The notes: generated by a model not told the origin, from the letters alone. Numbered from the stretch's first letter, positions 35,385 through 47,276 are shown. The stretch is DNA of 64,000 nucleotides from Pardosa pseudoannulata (GCA_032207245.1 CM063509.1:10447085-10511084); one strand, 5' to 3'. Translations and numbers: made by a program.

Positions 35385-36137
35385 CTGAAAAGAATAAAAC
35401 AACTATTTAAAAACAGCATTGGAGTGCAAATATTATGTTTTACAATATAAGTTTATTCCTACATTTACTAAAAGCCTTAAAAGCTAGAACAGGACATTTG
35501 GGAAATAGAAACTGGGCCTTAGCCATTTGGATAAAGGTTTTTTTGATGCCTTAAACTATTTAATAATGCTTTTCTTCTTTTTCCAAACTTACATTTTATT
35601 TTTTATTTATTATACATCACAAATTTACAGCAAATCAGATGATAAATATTATAATAGTAACATTTAGCTAAAGATTTTTTATCTGTCCATTTTTAAGTAA
35701 AGTTTTAATGTAAGAAAAGCATGAATTTCCATATAACAACAAACAAAATGTTTTAAACACTTTTTCTTTTGATGTATTCTAATAGTTTGAAAACTTTATT
35801 TCTCACTTCGTGGTACATAAAAAATGTAGGTACAGTGATGATTGATTTATTGAATCACATTTTTACTTTCTTTTTTATGAAGTAAAGAAATTACTGCAAT
35901 CATGAAAAAGAAATACTAAATTCTGTATCATTTATAATTAACTGGAAAAGAATATAGCATTCATTTGAAAAGTGATCATTTGACTGCCATCAGTAGGAAT
36001 AGGCATAAATAAAATGTCAGAAGATTTAGTGCTAAGAAACAAAACTAGCTTTGAACCCTGAAAAGAAATATGTATAGATAGTGATGGTTTCTTAGTTGAA
36101 TCCATTTTTGTTTCACAAAATTGCTGTTACAAATATA

Positions 36138-36732
36138 CGAGGCACATCCAGAAAGTAAGTTTCCCTATTTAAAAGAAAAAAAGAACTTACACTTTCACGG
36201 ACATATTTATTGGCAACAAGTACAGCAATGTTTCAGCTATTTTTCGACATAGCCACCACCAGAATTGAGACACTGGCCGTATTGTGGGATCCACTTTTGT
36301 ATCCTTTATCATAGAACTCTGCCGCCTGTGAATAGAACCAGCGTATGACAGACGTCTTCAGCTTTTCACCATTGCCAAAATGCTCACTGGAAGACAGAAA
36401 TTTCTTGAGGTGCAAGAAACCGGGCAAATCGCTGGGAGCAAGATCAATTTTGTGTTCGGGTGTCAGTTTTGGCTCACAGACCTGACGAATTTCAATTGGT
36501 GCAATGCTTTCTGCATTCAAGATCACCGACTGAACCTTGCAGGCGGCGGGAGAAGGAATTAGAATTTCCATTTTGGACCACTGCTACCACGCTACTGGCA
36601 TGAGACAGGACCTGTCTAGCTGGCATATGATTGAACCATCATAGATCTTTTACGCATGTTCAATTGACACAGCTAATTACGTTTACTTTAAAGGGGAAAA
36701 CATCAGGAAACTTACTTTCTGGATGAGCCTTG
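36138..36732 (-). mobile_element. Internally deleted mariner element
   Basis: The terminal inverted repeats are nearly identical: left CGAGGCACATCCAGAAAGTA and, reverse-complemented, right CAAGGCTCATCCAGAAAGTA, both continuing AGTTTCC. TA lies on both sides. At 595 bp it is less than half the usual mariner length. It sits in the last TRPC4AP intron in the same orientation as the gene. Confidence 0.88.
36233..36571 (-). pseudogene. Deleted mariner transposase
   Basis: A single 112-codon frame joins the N-terminal start (IPSPAACKVQSVI-LNAE...IEI, the mariner helix-turn-helix region) directly to the C-terminal part (DLAPSDLPGFLHLKKFL, AAEFYDKG). Everything between is deleted, including the first catalytic residues. 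After the DKG segment the frame slips, and the ancestral ending (Y-V-E-K) is readable in the neighbouring frame near 36240. The fused frame is an accident of the deletion and has no catalytic centre. Confidence 0.8.
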
Positions 36733-36877
36733 TATATTTTCGAGCAGAGTTTGACAAGGTTCATTTGCTCTCACAAAATCTAGGTCAGGTAAAACGGTCA
36801 TTTAAACGACCTTCTTTTGAAAGTTCCAGAAATTTGTCCTAACAGAATATCGCACTAAATAAAATGAGAAAACTTAC

Positions 36878-37096
36878 TCTTTCAAGAATGGTACAATCCT
36901 TATCTTTTTGTAAGTAATGGTCCTGCCAAAATATGAGTAAGTCCTTTAAATTGTCCATAAGACCACTTTGATCACTTGTAGCCACTGAACAACCTTCTTG
37001 ATTAGAGGCTAAAATCTGAAGATATTGTGGTAGCTCAGCTTTCCTTAGAGCAAACATAAGAATCACTAAAGCTGTATTCAAACAACTTACATTTTC
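36878..37096 (-). CDS. TRPC4AP: TRPC4AP exon, residues 279-351
   Basis: 219 nt in phase 0 on both sides. The acceptor is TTCTTAACAG and the donor AGA/GTAAGT. It encodes ENVSCLNTALVILMFALRKA at its start and LLIFWQDHYLQKDKDCTILE near its end, the most conserved block of the family. The apparent ORF extension beyond 36878 is intron. Confidence 0.9.
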
Positions 37097-37524
37097 CTGT
37101 TAAGAAGAAATGATAATGTACCAAAATATTTTGAATGTTTCAGGAAAAAAACATCTACAGATAGTAAGTAAAACAGAGATAAAATTTTAAATTTTCTTCC
37201 TTAATTTGTACATTTTAATACTTTATACAGCAAAATTCTTAAATCAATACATTTTCTCACAATAACAATGCATTATAAGAAAATTAATGTACTTTTATAT
37301 TTACAGTCCACTTTCATTTTTTTCTTCTTTTTTTCTAAATTTGGAGCTGTTTAATAATTTTTCTAAAATGTTTTTTATGCAGAAATTATTGCAGATATTA
37401 TAATAAGAAAGGAAACAAATGCATAAAATACACCATTAAAAAAGATAACACTGACAGATCAGATACATTAAAGTTTAGGGTGGCTGGATAGCAGCTATGT
37501 TAGATTCTTTGGCTTACTATTAAC

Positions 37525-38184
37525 CTACTAGCATATATCCCGTCATATGACGGAATAAGTAAAATTTTTAATTTTCTAGAATTGTAAAGTACCCTATGAA
37601 GCAGGTAAAAAAATGGTTTGTTTTTTGGCTGAGAATTATCTGGTACAAGCTGAATAATTTGTTTATCTTCATACTCCTCTAAAGTCTCCCGATACTGTGA
37701 ATGCAGTTTAGAATTATGTTGAATTCTTTTAGTCAAACCATGTGGTTATGTATAAAAAACAAACACACAACGCTACATATTACTAGTCCGTGAAATAAGA
37801 CTTCTAGACTTTTATGAAAAGAATTTGTTGTTAATACTTGTGAAAAAATTTTCATTGCAACAAAAAATAATCAATGATTAAATTTAAAATAAATCACATT
37901 GCTCTTAATCGGGGAAAATGGGGCTTGAAATAATGGTATTAAACGCTCGAAGGGGTGGATTTCGAAAGTTTTAAAGACGGCAGTATTTTTTGCTGTGGTA
38001 TGAAACATATTTATACAAATTTATTTTAGAATCGGATCGATAGTTTAGGAGAAGATAAACTTTACTCGCTTTGAATTTTGCTACCCTAACTCATCAAGAA
38101 TCCAATATGGATGCCTCTATCCATTCCAGGTCCAACTGCTTCATACATTCGAGGACAGATGGATAGATAACTTAGGCTAGAGGA
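37525..38184 (-). mobile_element. Helitron-like/BEL-derived repeat, third copy
   Basis: Its left end, ACTAGCATATATCCCGTCATATGACGG, read on the minus strand is hairpin plus spacer plus CTAG followed by T, the same terminus as in the 10994-14874 locus. 37545-37740 matches the reverse complement of 14600-14850, and 37785-38180 matches about 12780-13400. It therefore lacks the 1.2 kb present in the other copy and shows the likely empty unit. Here the similarity stops exactly at CTAG. It lies in a TRPC4AP intron. Confidence 0.6.
37545..37736 (-). pseudogene. BEL/Pao pol fragment in the repeat
   Basis: The frame reads LHSQYRETLEEYEDKQIIQL, then PFFYLLHRVLYNSRKLK, resembling the region just upstream of the BEL/Pao reverse transcriptase palm. 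It is better preserved than the copy at 14598. No protease, palm or integrase is present. Confidence 0.5.
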
Positions 38185-39741
38185 GATAGTGGAAAAATTT
38201 CTATGATCGAAGACTTGGAAGATCACTTTAAACAAATTTGATTAAATGAGAAAAAAGGAAAATTTTTATATCTTTTTCTTTTTTAATCTTAAATTGGTTA
38301 AATAGTTATATACGTTCAAACAGAAGTTTACCAAAAATTTTAAAACACAATTTAAAATCTGCATTTATATAAAATTTTCTCTCTATATATGCATGTTTTA
38401 TATGGATTTCAAAACTGTTGGATAAATCTTCATGTAATTTTGCATGGTGTTCAGAACCTTGAAGATAAACATTCAGTAGGCTTTAGGCAGGTCAAATTGA
38501 TTGTGGGTCAAGTCCATGATGAAGATGAATACTTCTGTGCTCTCTACTGGGCTTGGCACCCATGCAGTAAGGCATCACTGGATATATTTTTCTTTTAATA
38601 ATGAGCCAAAATTATTAAAACTTTTAAGTAAGTTAATTCATCTGATAGTAATTAAAATGTGTATTAAGATAATGTAAGTTTGCTTCTTTTTCAACTAGAT
38701 TTATTTAGTTATTGAATTTTATGTAATTTTATTTGGTATACTTATTTCTCTATACTTCAATTTTTCATTTTTTCTCATTTTAATCTATTCTATTGTGAGG
38801 AGAAACAATGTGATAATTTTCAAAATTAAAAAAGTATTTAGTATTTTATTTCTGTTGCATGATTAATAATTTTATTTGCATAGGTACCTTAATTTGATTT
38901 TAAAACATATATCATTTTCCTTTAGCCAAGTGAAAGGGTAAACTGCCAGATATACAATTTTTTCCTTTAGTTTATATTTCTTAAGTTTATGAAGTATATT
39001 AAATTTTTTAAAAAAAGTGCTATTCATTTTCCAAAGTTAAGACCTTAAAAGAATCTATATACAGTTAGTATAATCAAAAAACTAATATAAATTTCGAAAT
39101 AATTATAATCCTTTATTTGAAAAAGTTGTAATTATATAGACAGAAGGCTGTACGCAAAGTGTCGGGTGAAATACATTTATCATCCTCTTATAAAACACTG
39201 AATAAGACATAACCCTACAATATCATTAGAGAATATTACATACGGTCTTACAGTTTCTATATACTCCTTATTGATATACACTAAATATTTTCAAAATTAA
39301 TGACTTGATGTACTGATTTGAAAATTTAAAACATTTTACTTTTTAATTTAAAAAAAAAAGTAGTCATAAAAATATTAAATGCAGTAAAAAACCCAAAACA
39401 ATGAAAAATTAATGAAAGTATGAATTATTCGAATTGAAATTCACAGGTAAATAATCAAACAAAAATTATTTAAAGAGCTGCTTTTATGTAAAGGAATGAA
39501 ATGATTTAAAAAAAGAAACTGTTTTTTCTAATTCAGTATCTTGAAAGATCATAAAGGCATCACAAAAATTTTTAGAGTTTTAACCTAAAAGTTTCAAGAA
39601 AGTTTAATTTACAAAATGAAATATAAAAGCTACAAAAAGAGAAACATCCCAAGCATATTATTATATAATAGCAAATGTTTAATTAAACAATGAAAATGAA
39701 GTATAAATGAGAAATTTGAAATAGGATTTTACCCTTTTTAC
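38185..39741. other. TRPC4AP intron, mostly unrecognised
   Basis: 38610-38800 resembles 15090-15270 (dispersed repeat). The 69-codon plus-strand frame at 38389-38598 is not supported by any motif. The rest is AT-rich with A/T runs. Confidence 0.4.
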
Positions 39742-39851
39742 CTGAGTCAAATTATGGATGTTTATCAGACTAAGTAGTTTTTGTAAATAATGCACACGGA
39801 CATTAAGAGTACTGACATGTGATAACAAGAAGCAACGCACTTGGGCAAACT
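39742..39851 (-). CDS. TRPC4AP: TRPC4AP exon, residues 242-278
   Basis: 110 nt. The acceptor is TTTTAG/AGTTTG and the donor CAG/GTAAAA. The first two bases complete a CAG codon with the previous exon. It encodes FAQVRCFLLSHVSTLNVRVH and then YLQKLLSLINIHNLTQ, which joins directly to ENVSC of the next exon, a junction conserved in the family. Confidence 0.88.
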
Positions 39852-40284
39852 CTAAAAGAAATACAAAAGTTCATATGTTAGAATATCTGGAAAACTTACT
39901 TTAATCAAAAGATATTTTAAAAATATCATTACACTTTACATACACTAAAAGATATTTTTGTCAAATTACAATATACCGTGATTTTGGGTAGATAAGCCAT
40001 GGCATATACATGTTTAAAAGTGGAAAATTAATGTCAGTGGCATATCTAAAGGAATTTTATTTATCGAATTACTTGTACATATTAATTTTTTAACTACCAT
40101 AATTTTGCACGAATAGTCTGCACCATTGCATAGTCTGCGGGTAGGATTTTTTATTTAAAAAATTTCATAAATCATCAGATAATCCACACTACTAGATAAC
40201 CAAACATGCCAACATTCAGGCAGTTGTATCAGGAGCATCAGTGTAGTCACTGAAATTTTAACATGCTAATTACAGATTATACAT

Positions 40285-40745
40285 AAGTATATATTTTATT
40301 GGTTTCTAAATTATAATTAAACTTAAAATATTTACACAGTAGTAAATTGTAAAAGGTAAATTAAAATTTAGGCATTTAAAATGTATGAGTAGCAATTTTA
40401 GCTTTAACAATTTATTTTTCAGAACAATGTTTCTTGTAGCACAACCCTGATTAAAATATTTCCATTTTTCTATCATCAGGGAGTGTAGAATTTTTCTACT
40501 CAAATTTGTCCTTAATACAGTTTGGTTTGAAGTACTGAAAACTCTTTAACATGCAGCATTACTGTGTGGAAAGAGTAATATTCAGCATTATTTTTAAAAA
40601 ACTTTATTTAATTGCTGAATTGTAATTTTTCAACTGTTCAAAAGTTTTGTTATTTTCCGGGACAATGTGAGGAGTTTCCGGAGTTATCCTTTTTTCTCAT
40701 TTCTCTGGAGCAACTCCAGAGTTGTGGGCATGTCTGGATAATCTG
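40285..40745 (+). repeat. Dispersed repeat, family R1, copy 1
   Basis: It is colinear over more than 400 bp with 52335-52762 (continuing at 53253). Shared blocks include ATTGGTTTCTAAATT, CACACAGTAGTAAATT versus TTACACAGTAGTAAATTG, TCTACTCAAATTTG, ATGCAGCATTACTGTG and TTTCCGGAGTTAT. The family is unknown and no coding is seen. Confidence 0.7.
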
Positions 40746-40869
40746 CAGACTATATGAGCAAAAATATGTATTTTAGTATGACAATATTAAATCATTTTAA
40801 GAATAAAAATCTTAGTACAGTAGACTGCCGAAAAGTCTGGTTTAGACTCAATTCCACATCTAAAATTTA

Positions 40870-41170
40870 AAATAATTTCTTCTGACATAGCTACGGAGAA
40901 AAATTTTAACGGAAGAAACAGAATGGCCTACATGTCTCTGTTCGAGAACCCAGCTATGTAAATCGTCCTCTAATGCAAGCCATTGTATTTTTCAGCGACG
41001 ATTGGATCACTGTCTTCTCATATTTTTAATGTTTCATTTTGCCTGCACCAATTTCTTACTCTTTCTCGTTGACCTTCTGAATTACTTTCAGCTTGAAATC
41101 AGCAGTAAAACTGCGATGATGTTTAAAAGACACAATGAACAAAAACAAAACACTTTGTTACGAGGTATCC
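40870..41170 (-). pseudogene. Tigger-like transposase N-terminal remnant
   Basis: Minus-strand pieces read FTADFKLKVIQKVNEKE, which resembles the psq-type helix-turn-helix opening of pogo/Tigger transposases. About 60 residues later, in another frame, LEDDLHSWVLEQRHVGHSV resembles the CENP-B-like W-x-x-x-Q-R motif. Stops and frame shifts separate them. The DDE domain was not found. Confidence 0.45.
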
Positions 41171-41358
41171 TCGAGTTGAAATGATCCTGACATACCGTGA
41201 GTTGTGCTTTTGTTTACATTTGATCATCAGCAGTTTGCGCAAAGTGCTTCTCCCCCCCCCTTCTTCCGATTTTGATGATTTGAGCCATGGACCAGCAGAT
41301 AGTCCGTGGCTGAAGAAATTTGCTTTTTAAACACATATAGTCCGTAGACTATACGTGC

Positions 41359-43159
41359 GATATATTTTTTTAAATTATAAGTAATGTTATATTACACTGT
41401 GATTTACATTATATTGTTATATGTAAATAACTAGCCTGTTTTGCATCAATATTGATAATAAGATTGTTACTCTTTGTAACTAAATAATGTATGGTTCTTT
41501 TAACCCAGCCACTTATAATGGGTAAGGTCCCAAGTCTTGGGCTTGTAATGACTCTATTTTCTTATTGCTTTGTGGATTTATGTAGTAAAACCTCTGCGCT
41601 AGTTAGCTGAGGGTATGACCCTGCATTTTGTTTAAAACCCCACCCATAAATATGTTTTTGTATACCAAAGGGATGTGGTAAGAAAGGATGAAATAACCTG
41701 TGATGGGTTACTTCAACCCCCACCCCATCCCACAATACTCTATATACAATATTATTTATAAATATTTTTCTTTACTTAAATGGCTGTTTCTTTTCTTTGG
41801 AAGAGTATTCCCAGAATGGTTAAAGGTGTTTCATTTCAAATTGACTTCATATACAAGTAACTTAAGTAACAAGCATCACAGTGGAATAAATTAAACTTGT
41901 CAAGGTACCACCATATATTTTTCAATAGTTAAATATTTAATTTTACTTGTATCTTTGAATATATTTTATGACAAGTTACTTACTTTCTTTTAAAGCAACT
42001 ATAATTTTAAATTCTTCAATTTCAACTTATTATGAATACAGAAAATATCAGATTGCTGATTATAGATAGTAAAGAGTACATAAGTCAGTAAGTTAGAAAC
42101 ATAATTTATAATAGTATAACATGCAGTATAAAATTAAATTAAGTTTTTATGGAAAGAAAGATAGTGATGAACAATATTTTCGTAAAACATCATTTTATTC
42201 TTTCTGAACATAAAAGTTGGCTATATGAAATAAAACAAAGTTTATACTATCAATGGCAATTACAGAAATTATCAAAATAATAAAATCTAAATACATTTCA
42301 AATACAGCTAACAATTACATTATATCTCTATAATTTAAAATATACTTCAAATACAAAAAAATTAATTAATTTCATCTCAAATGCCTTTTTAAAATTTGAG
42401 TAGTAGGATAAATAAGCCATTAAAATGTTTAATAATTTTCATTTAATAAAATTTAAGCTAGTAATACTAATATTTAGGTCATGATCTTTACATTATTTAA
42501 TTTTAAATGAATAATGAGAGTTTGTGTTCATAGCAGAATATGAAAAGACTAGAAGACTCATTGGCAAAAATTTCTGTCAAAATATTTAAATTTGCCAATC
42601 AGAAGGAATTGTGGCACTACCTGAGTAACTTGGAAATGCAGCAAATTTTATTTCATAAATAACATTTTTTATTCATTTCATTACCTTGGAGTCCATTTCC
42701 TCCTGATCTTCAATAGAACATTAATTTAACCAATAAAAAAACCCTGTCTGTTTTATTTCTGTGCATTATTTTTTTAACAAGCTTTTCAGTAGCTTAGAGA
42801 CTAACTACACTCTTGGCTTAAGTATATAAAACTATTAAAGCAACTTAAGCTATTTTTAATTTAAAAATTTTGAATATGAAAACAACTTATATTTCTATAT
42901 TTGAAGCATAAAAAAGCAAAATATTAGAATAATATTAGATAACTATTTATAAAAAGCTAGAAAAACATTGGCACACTGGGTTTTTGCCAAGCTGCAGCTT
43001 ATTAACTCGAAACTCCAGTATGTCTAATACTTAACAATTAACAGTTAAGAAGCAATTAAAATTCCCCCCTCCTTTATTTAGTCTGGCTTTATCCCATTTA
43101 TAGATACCAAAACTAGGACTGAGGAAACTTAGAAAAGTTCATTGTTGTTGAGTAATATA
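41359..43159. other. TRPC4AP intron, nothing recognised
   Basis: AT-rich intronic sequence. A slightly GC-richer piece at 41500-41730 has no recognised motif. Confidence 0.45.
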
Positions 43160-44431
43160 CAGGTGGTGGACAAAATAATGGAAACACCTAATATTTTACC
43201 ATCATAATCTTAGAACATAATTTAAACAATCAAACCTTGGCATATGTTCCTATTTTCTGTATAATAATTTTGTTATTTGGTACATTGATGTAAAATGTAT
43301 GTTATTTTTCTGTTTTCAGATATTTAAAATATTAATTATACCCTATAATGGCAGACCTCTCAGATTTTAAAAGAGGCCAAATTGTTGGTGCTCGTATGAT
43401 AGGCACTAGTGTAACTAAGATTGCCCAAATGTTTGGTGTTTCAAGAGGTACTGTCTCAAAAGTAATGACCACCTTCCAAAAAGAAGGGAAAACGTCCACA
43501 GCAAAGCACAAATCTGGCCGAAAGTCGAAGTTGTCTGAGAGAGACCGTCGGATTTTATATTGAATTGTTAGAAAAGACCGTAGGACCACGGCTCTTAAAA
43601 TTACTACTGAGCTCAATGAACACCTTCAGAACCCAGTCTCCACAAAAACTGTCCGTCGAGAGCTGCACTAGGGGGCATTCCATGGAAGAGTTGCAATTCG
43701 AAAACCTCTGCTTTCACAGACAAATGTTTCAAAGAGTTTAGAGTGGTGTATGGCCCACCGGAATTGGTCCCTTAAACAGTGAAAAAGTGTGATTTTCTCT
43801 GACGAATCGTCATTTTCCTTATTTCTGACAACTGGTCGAGTGTACGTTTGGAGACAACCGAAAGAAGCGTTTGATTCAGACTGCCTCCAACCAACCATGA
43901 AACATGGCAGGGGTTCTGTGATGATCTGGGGCGTTATTTCTTGGAAATCCACAGTGCCAATGATTTCCCTTCATGGAAAAATTAACAGCAGAGACTATTT
44001 ACAAATTTTGAGCAATCAAGTTTACCATATGGTTCAAGCACTGTTTCCACATGGAAACGCCATTTTTCAAGATGGCAATGCCCCAATCCATACAGCTAGA
44101 ATTGTTAAAGAATGGCATGAGGAACATTGTAATGAAGTTGACCATCTTGCATGGCCAGCACAATCTCCAGACCTCAACATCATTGAGCATTTATGGTCAG
44201 TTTTAGAAATTCAAATAAGACATCGATTTCCACCCCCATCATCTCTTAAAGAATTGGAGGGTATTCTAACTGAAGAATGGCTTGCAATTCCTTTGGAAAC
44301 AATTCACAAGTTGTATGAATCAATACCTAGGAGAATTGAAGCTGTAATTGCCTCAAAAGGCAGACCTACACCATATTAAATTATAATTTGTTGATTTTTT
44401 AAGATGTTTCCATTATTTTCTCCATCACTTG
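43160..44431 (+). mobile_element. Tc1-type transposon with near-complete transposase
   Basis: The ends are CAGGTGGTGGACAAAATAAT (left) and, reverse-complemented, CAAGTGATGGAGAAAATAAT (right), both continuing GGAAACAYCT. TA duplications lie at 43158-43159 and 44432-44433. Length is 1272 bp, standard for the family. It lies antisense in a TRPC4AP intron, its right end about 118 bp from the exon at 44550. Confidence 0.92.
43348..44379 (+). pseudogene. Tc1-type transposase with three stops
   Basis: A single frame of about 343 codons from ATG 43348 to TAA 44377 is broken only by TGA at 43561, TAG near 43669 and TGA near 43780; no frameshift is needed. N-terminal paired-like helix-turn-helix: DFKRGQIVGARMIGTSVTKI, FGVSRGTVSKVM and GRKSKLSERD. 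Catalytic core: IFSDESSFS (first Asp), MIWGVISW, FQDGNAPIHTARIVKEW (second Asp) and WPAQSPDLNIIEHLW (Glu). From the Asp of QDGN to the Glu there are 37 residues by my count, more than the usual 34. The C-terminus is intact. The stop at 43780 falls where the family normally has Trp. Confidence 0.9.
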
Positions 44432-44549
44432 TAGGTTCTGTTGCAAAAGATACATAGTGTAATTTTCTTTAACGTTAACATCTTGTATTAATTTTTCTTA
44501 AAACTGATTTAAAGAATCTAATAAAATTAAACTACACAGTAATACTTAC

Positions 44550-44664
44550 GTTTCAAGTCAGCATTGTCGGAAGACATAAAACATTCATATGATAATATAA
44601 GACTCCTGATAAACATATTGGAATCAACAAGACTACCATTCATAAGAGACAGCAATTTCCGTTG
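44550..44664 (-). CDS. TRPC4AP: TRPC4AP exon, residues 204-242
   Basis: 115 nt. The acceptor is TTTTTCCAG/CAACGG and the donor AAAC/GTAAGT. It encodes QRKLLSLMNGSLVDSNMFIR, then SLILSYECFMSSDNADLK. SLVDSNM is a conserved family motif. Confidence 0.9.
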
Positions 44665-45356
44665 CTGGAAAAAGGACAAAGAAAATAAAATTAATAACTG
44701 TAACTATAGTCTGTTTTAAATAGCATACTTGCTAACATTTAAAAACTGGCATCAGTAAAATTTTTTACAAAACATTACTCGGTTAGTTAGTTGACTTTTA
44801 ATGGCACAAATCATTGTAAAAGCTAATAGTCATTTTTCCTTTTCTAAGAATAGTGAAATTTAAAGTTAATTGTAATTAATAAATTCTTTATGCATTCATT
44901 ATATATAACATATATCAGCTTAATTTCTTAGCTGAATTTGATTCTAGATAAAATATAAAATTAAGCTATATTTTAAACTGAATATATATTTTGCAAAATC
45001 GATAAAATAAGGTGTTAAAGTTAAGTATAACTTAACAAGTTTGAATTCATTCAAAGAAATTGATTTCTTTTTTAGCATTCTAAATTTTTAAGAAGTTCTA
45101 TTTAGAAAACTGTGTTAAAATTGATATAACCTTTAGTCCAGTGATATCACTTATTTTTAGCAAGTTCATACATTAATTTAGCATATATAAACATATTAAT
45201 AATCTTTCAAAAATACAACTGAAATTTTTAAGAGATAAGACACTGTTTACAAATTTTCTTACAAATATGCAATCTGATTACTAAAATGAAAATAATGTTT
45301 TTTATTCAAGATTTTCAAGGTACCAAAAAAGAAAATGTAAAAATTCTCAGTCTATA
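44665..45356. other. TRPC4AP intron, nothing recognised
   Basis: AT-rich sequence between the exon at 44664 and the transposon-like block at 45357. No motif was seen. Confidence 0.45.
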
Positions 45357-46102
45357 CAGGGTATCTGCCAAAATAAAATTTTTCAAATCCAAGATTTTCC
45401 CTGATTTAGCAGATCATTTTCCATGACTTTAAAAAGCTTTCATTAAAGTATATATGAATAAAACTTCTGATGTACATACAAATAAAATATATGCTTTTAG
45501 AGAAATTACAGGAATTTTATCATAAAAAAAATATAAACTTTATAGGTGTTAATAAACTCATACATAAAAATAAATTGTTGTATCTACATACCTAAGTTTA
45601 ATCATATAGCCATATTTCAATCAAAATGTTTCCAATTTGAATTCAGGGTACTTTGGTATTATCCAGGTGACCATGAATAATAGCCAAATATAACCCTATA
45701 ATGTTTATATACAATATCCCTAGAGATAAACTTATATTTTGTGCTAAAATCTTAACTAATTTTTATAAAAATAATTATATTAATAAAATTATAATCTACA
45801 ATTTAAAAAAAACCCAGAATAATATACATTTACCCACCCATTAAGCTTTCTTGCTTTGAGTTTCCTTGGTGAACAAATTTTACTTGGCAATATGGTCAAT
45901 AGGATAATACATAAATACCAAACTCAGTAACTTCAGCCAAATGACAAGTAAAAATACAATTAAACAATTCAACACATTTTTTTAATCGGTTGTTTAGCGG
46001 ATCCATGACTTTTACTCATTTTACTTGAAAAATCAAGACTTTCCATGACAAAATTAATCCATTGTCTAAATCCATGACTTTCCAGGTACGCGGAAACCAT
46101 GT
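45357..46102. mobile_element. Probable non-autonomous hAT-like element
   Basis: It starts with CAGGGTATCTGCC and ends, reverse-complemented, with CATGGTTTCCGCG. Subterminal TCAAATCCAAGATTTTCC (left) and the inverse of AAATCCATGACTTTCC (right) also pair. TCTATA lies on both sides, but a full 8 bp duplication is not clear. No transposase sequence was seen. Confidence 0.45.
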
Positions 46103-46546
46103 CTATAGTAAGTCTAAAATTTTAGTCTCTAAACCATAAATTTTATGGTACTCTATAAAAATTGTAATACACGTAATCGGCATTTTAAGGACAGCACTAT
46201 GAAAGAGACATTGCTAAAAAAAAAAAGCCATAATAATAATAATAAGCAGCATGATCAATCAGCTTTAAAAAACCAGTGTTATTATTAAAACTTAACCTAT
46301 AAAATAACTTAAGGGTTAACAAAAATTACTTTTAGGAAAAAAAATCTTGAACTAGGCTTTCTCCATGCTATATAGCAGGGGTGACCAAGACGTCAACCGC
46401 GAAGACATTTTAGGTAATCTGAGCAACCATCCCAATAATCACCTCGGATATTAACAATTTAATTTATAGTCTCAATTGAGGAAAAATTCTTAAATTAAGA
46501 TGCGATATAATTTTTAAATCCAGAGCGCCTAGTGATACTGATTTTT

Positions 46547-46720
46547 GGTTTGGTTTGGAGTGCTACGGTCTACTTTTTGCAACAAGTGGGCTAATGAGAC
46601 CAGGACCTACAGCTTAAAATCGATTCCGAACGGCTACGAACATCCTTTCCACAATGGGATTCGAACCCACGAACTCTGGTACTGAAGGCCAGCACCCTAA
46701 CCAATCGGCCATCATTCAGC
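46547..46720 (-). repeat. SINE family A inserted in the hAT
   Basis: On the minus strand it opens with a tRNA-like head: GATGGCCGATTGGTTAGGGT (A box) and GTGGGTTCGAATCCCA (B box in a T arm). The body continues to GCAAAAAGTAGACCGTAGCA and ends in CCAAACCAAACC. Flanking ACTGATTTTT (46537-46546) and ACTGAATTTT (46721-46730) form a target duplication with one mismatch, so the SINE landed in the hAT transposase frame. Confidence 0.9.
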
Positions 46721-46731
46721 ACTGAATTTTG

Positions 46732-46965
46732 GAAGTTAATTTCTGAGGAAACGTTTCCAAATATTTACAAATTGATTTTCTATTTGAAATCATACTTTGG
46801 ATCGATGTATCTTTGTGAAACTGTTTTTTCAACCATGAATGCCATAAAAACCAAACATCGGTCGTGTTTAACAGATGAACATTTCATTTCGTGTTTACGC
46901 ATTGCAATAAGCTTGTGCCAGCCACAATAGGATAAACTTGTCGCAGATATACAGTGCCAAATTTC
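46732..46965 (+). pseudogene. hAT transposase C-terminal dimerisation domain
   Basis: The plus-strand frame reads FWKLISEETFPN, LKSYFGSMYLCETVFSTMNA, IKTKHRSCLTDEH and LRIAIS, the classic hAT C-terminal dimerisation pattern (Y-L-C-E-x-x-F-S-x-M-N...S-x-L-T-D-E-H-L). A stop follows QPQ and then DKLVADIQCQIS. The upstream catalytic domain is absent, having been deleted before or after the SINE insertion. Confidence 0.85.
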
Positions 46966-47276
46966 AACGAAATGAAGTGAATAGGAGGGTTAATATTTGA
47001 TATATAAATACTTTGATTATTTTCATCAGTAAATTTTAATTTTGTAAATTAAGGTTTTTTAGAAAAATTACATAATTTACCATTTTTTGTTCTTATTGAA
47101 AATAAATATATAAGCATGCACGTTACATTAATTTAGCTCTGCCATTGGTAGACTGCCTTCAATTTTTTAAATGTGGAGTAGACCACGTATCAAAAAAGTT
47201 CAGCCACCCCTGCTATATAGGGTTAACAAAATCTAATTGAGAAGAAAAGGAAACAAGACAATAACTGAATACTTAC

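Larger units (their letters stand above)
40107..41358 (-). mobile_element. Decayed pogo/Tigger-like element
   Basis: The ends GCACGAATAGTCTGC (left) and, reverse-complemented, GCACGTATAGTCTAC (right) form a short inverted repeat about 1.25 kb apart. The minus strand at 40870-41170 holds remnants of the N-terminal DNA-binding region. A different repeat (40285-40745) lies in the middle. Exact ends and target duplication are not confirmed. Confidence 0.45.
46376..47212 (+). mobile_element. hAT transposon relic with perfect 8 bp duplication
   Basis: CAGGGGTGACCAAG (left) and the inverse of CAGCCACCCCTG (right) are hAT-type ends, and CTATATAG flanks the element exactly (46368-46375 and 47213-47220). 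It retains the transposase C-terminal domain and is interrupted by a SINE. It lies 64 bp from the donor side of the TRPC4AP exon at 47277. Confidence 0.88.

Noticed and set aside
47223..47276. Extension of the TRPC4AP frame beyond the donor at 47277
   Set aside because: The consensus GTAAGT donor and the continuation in the exon at 44664 show this is intron.
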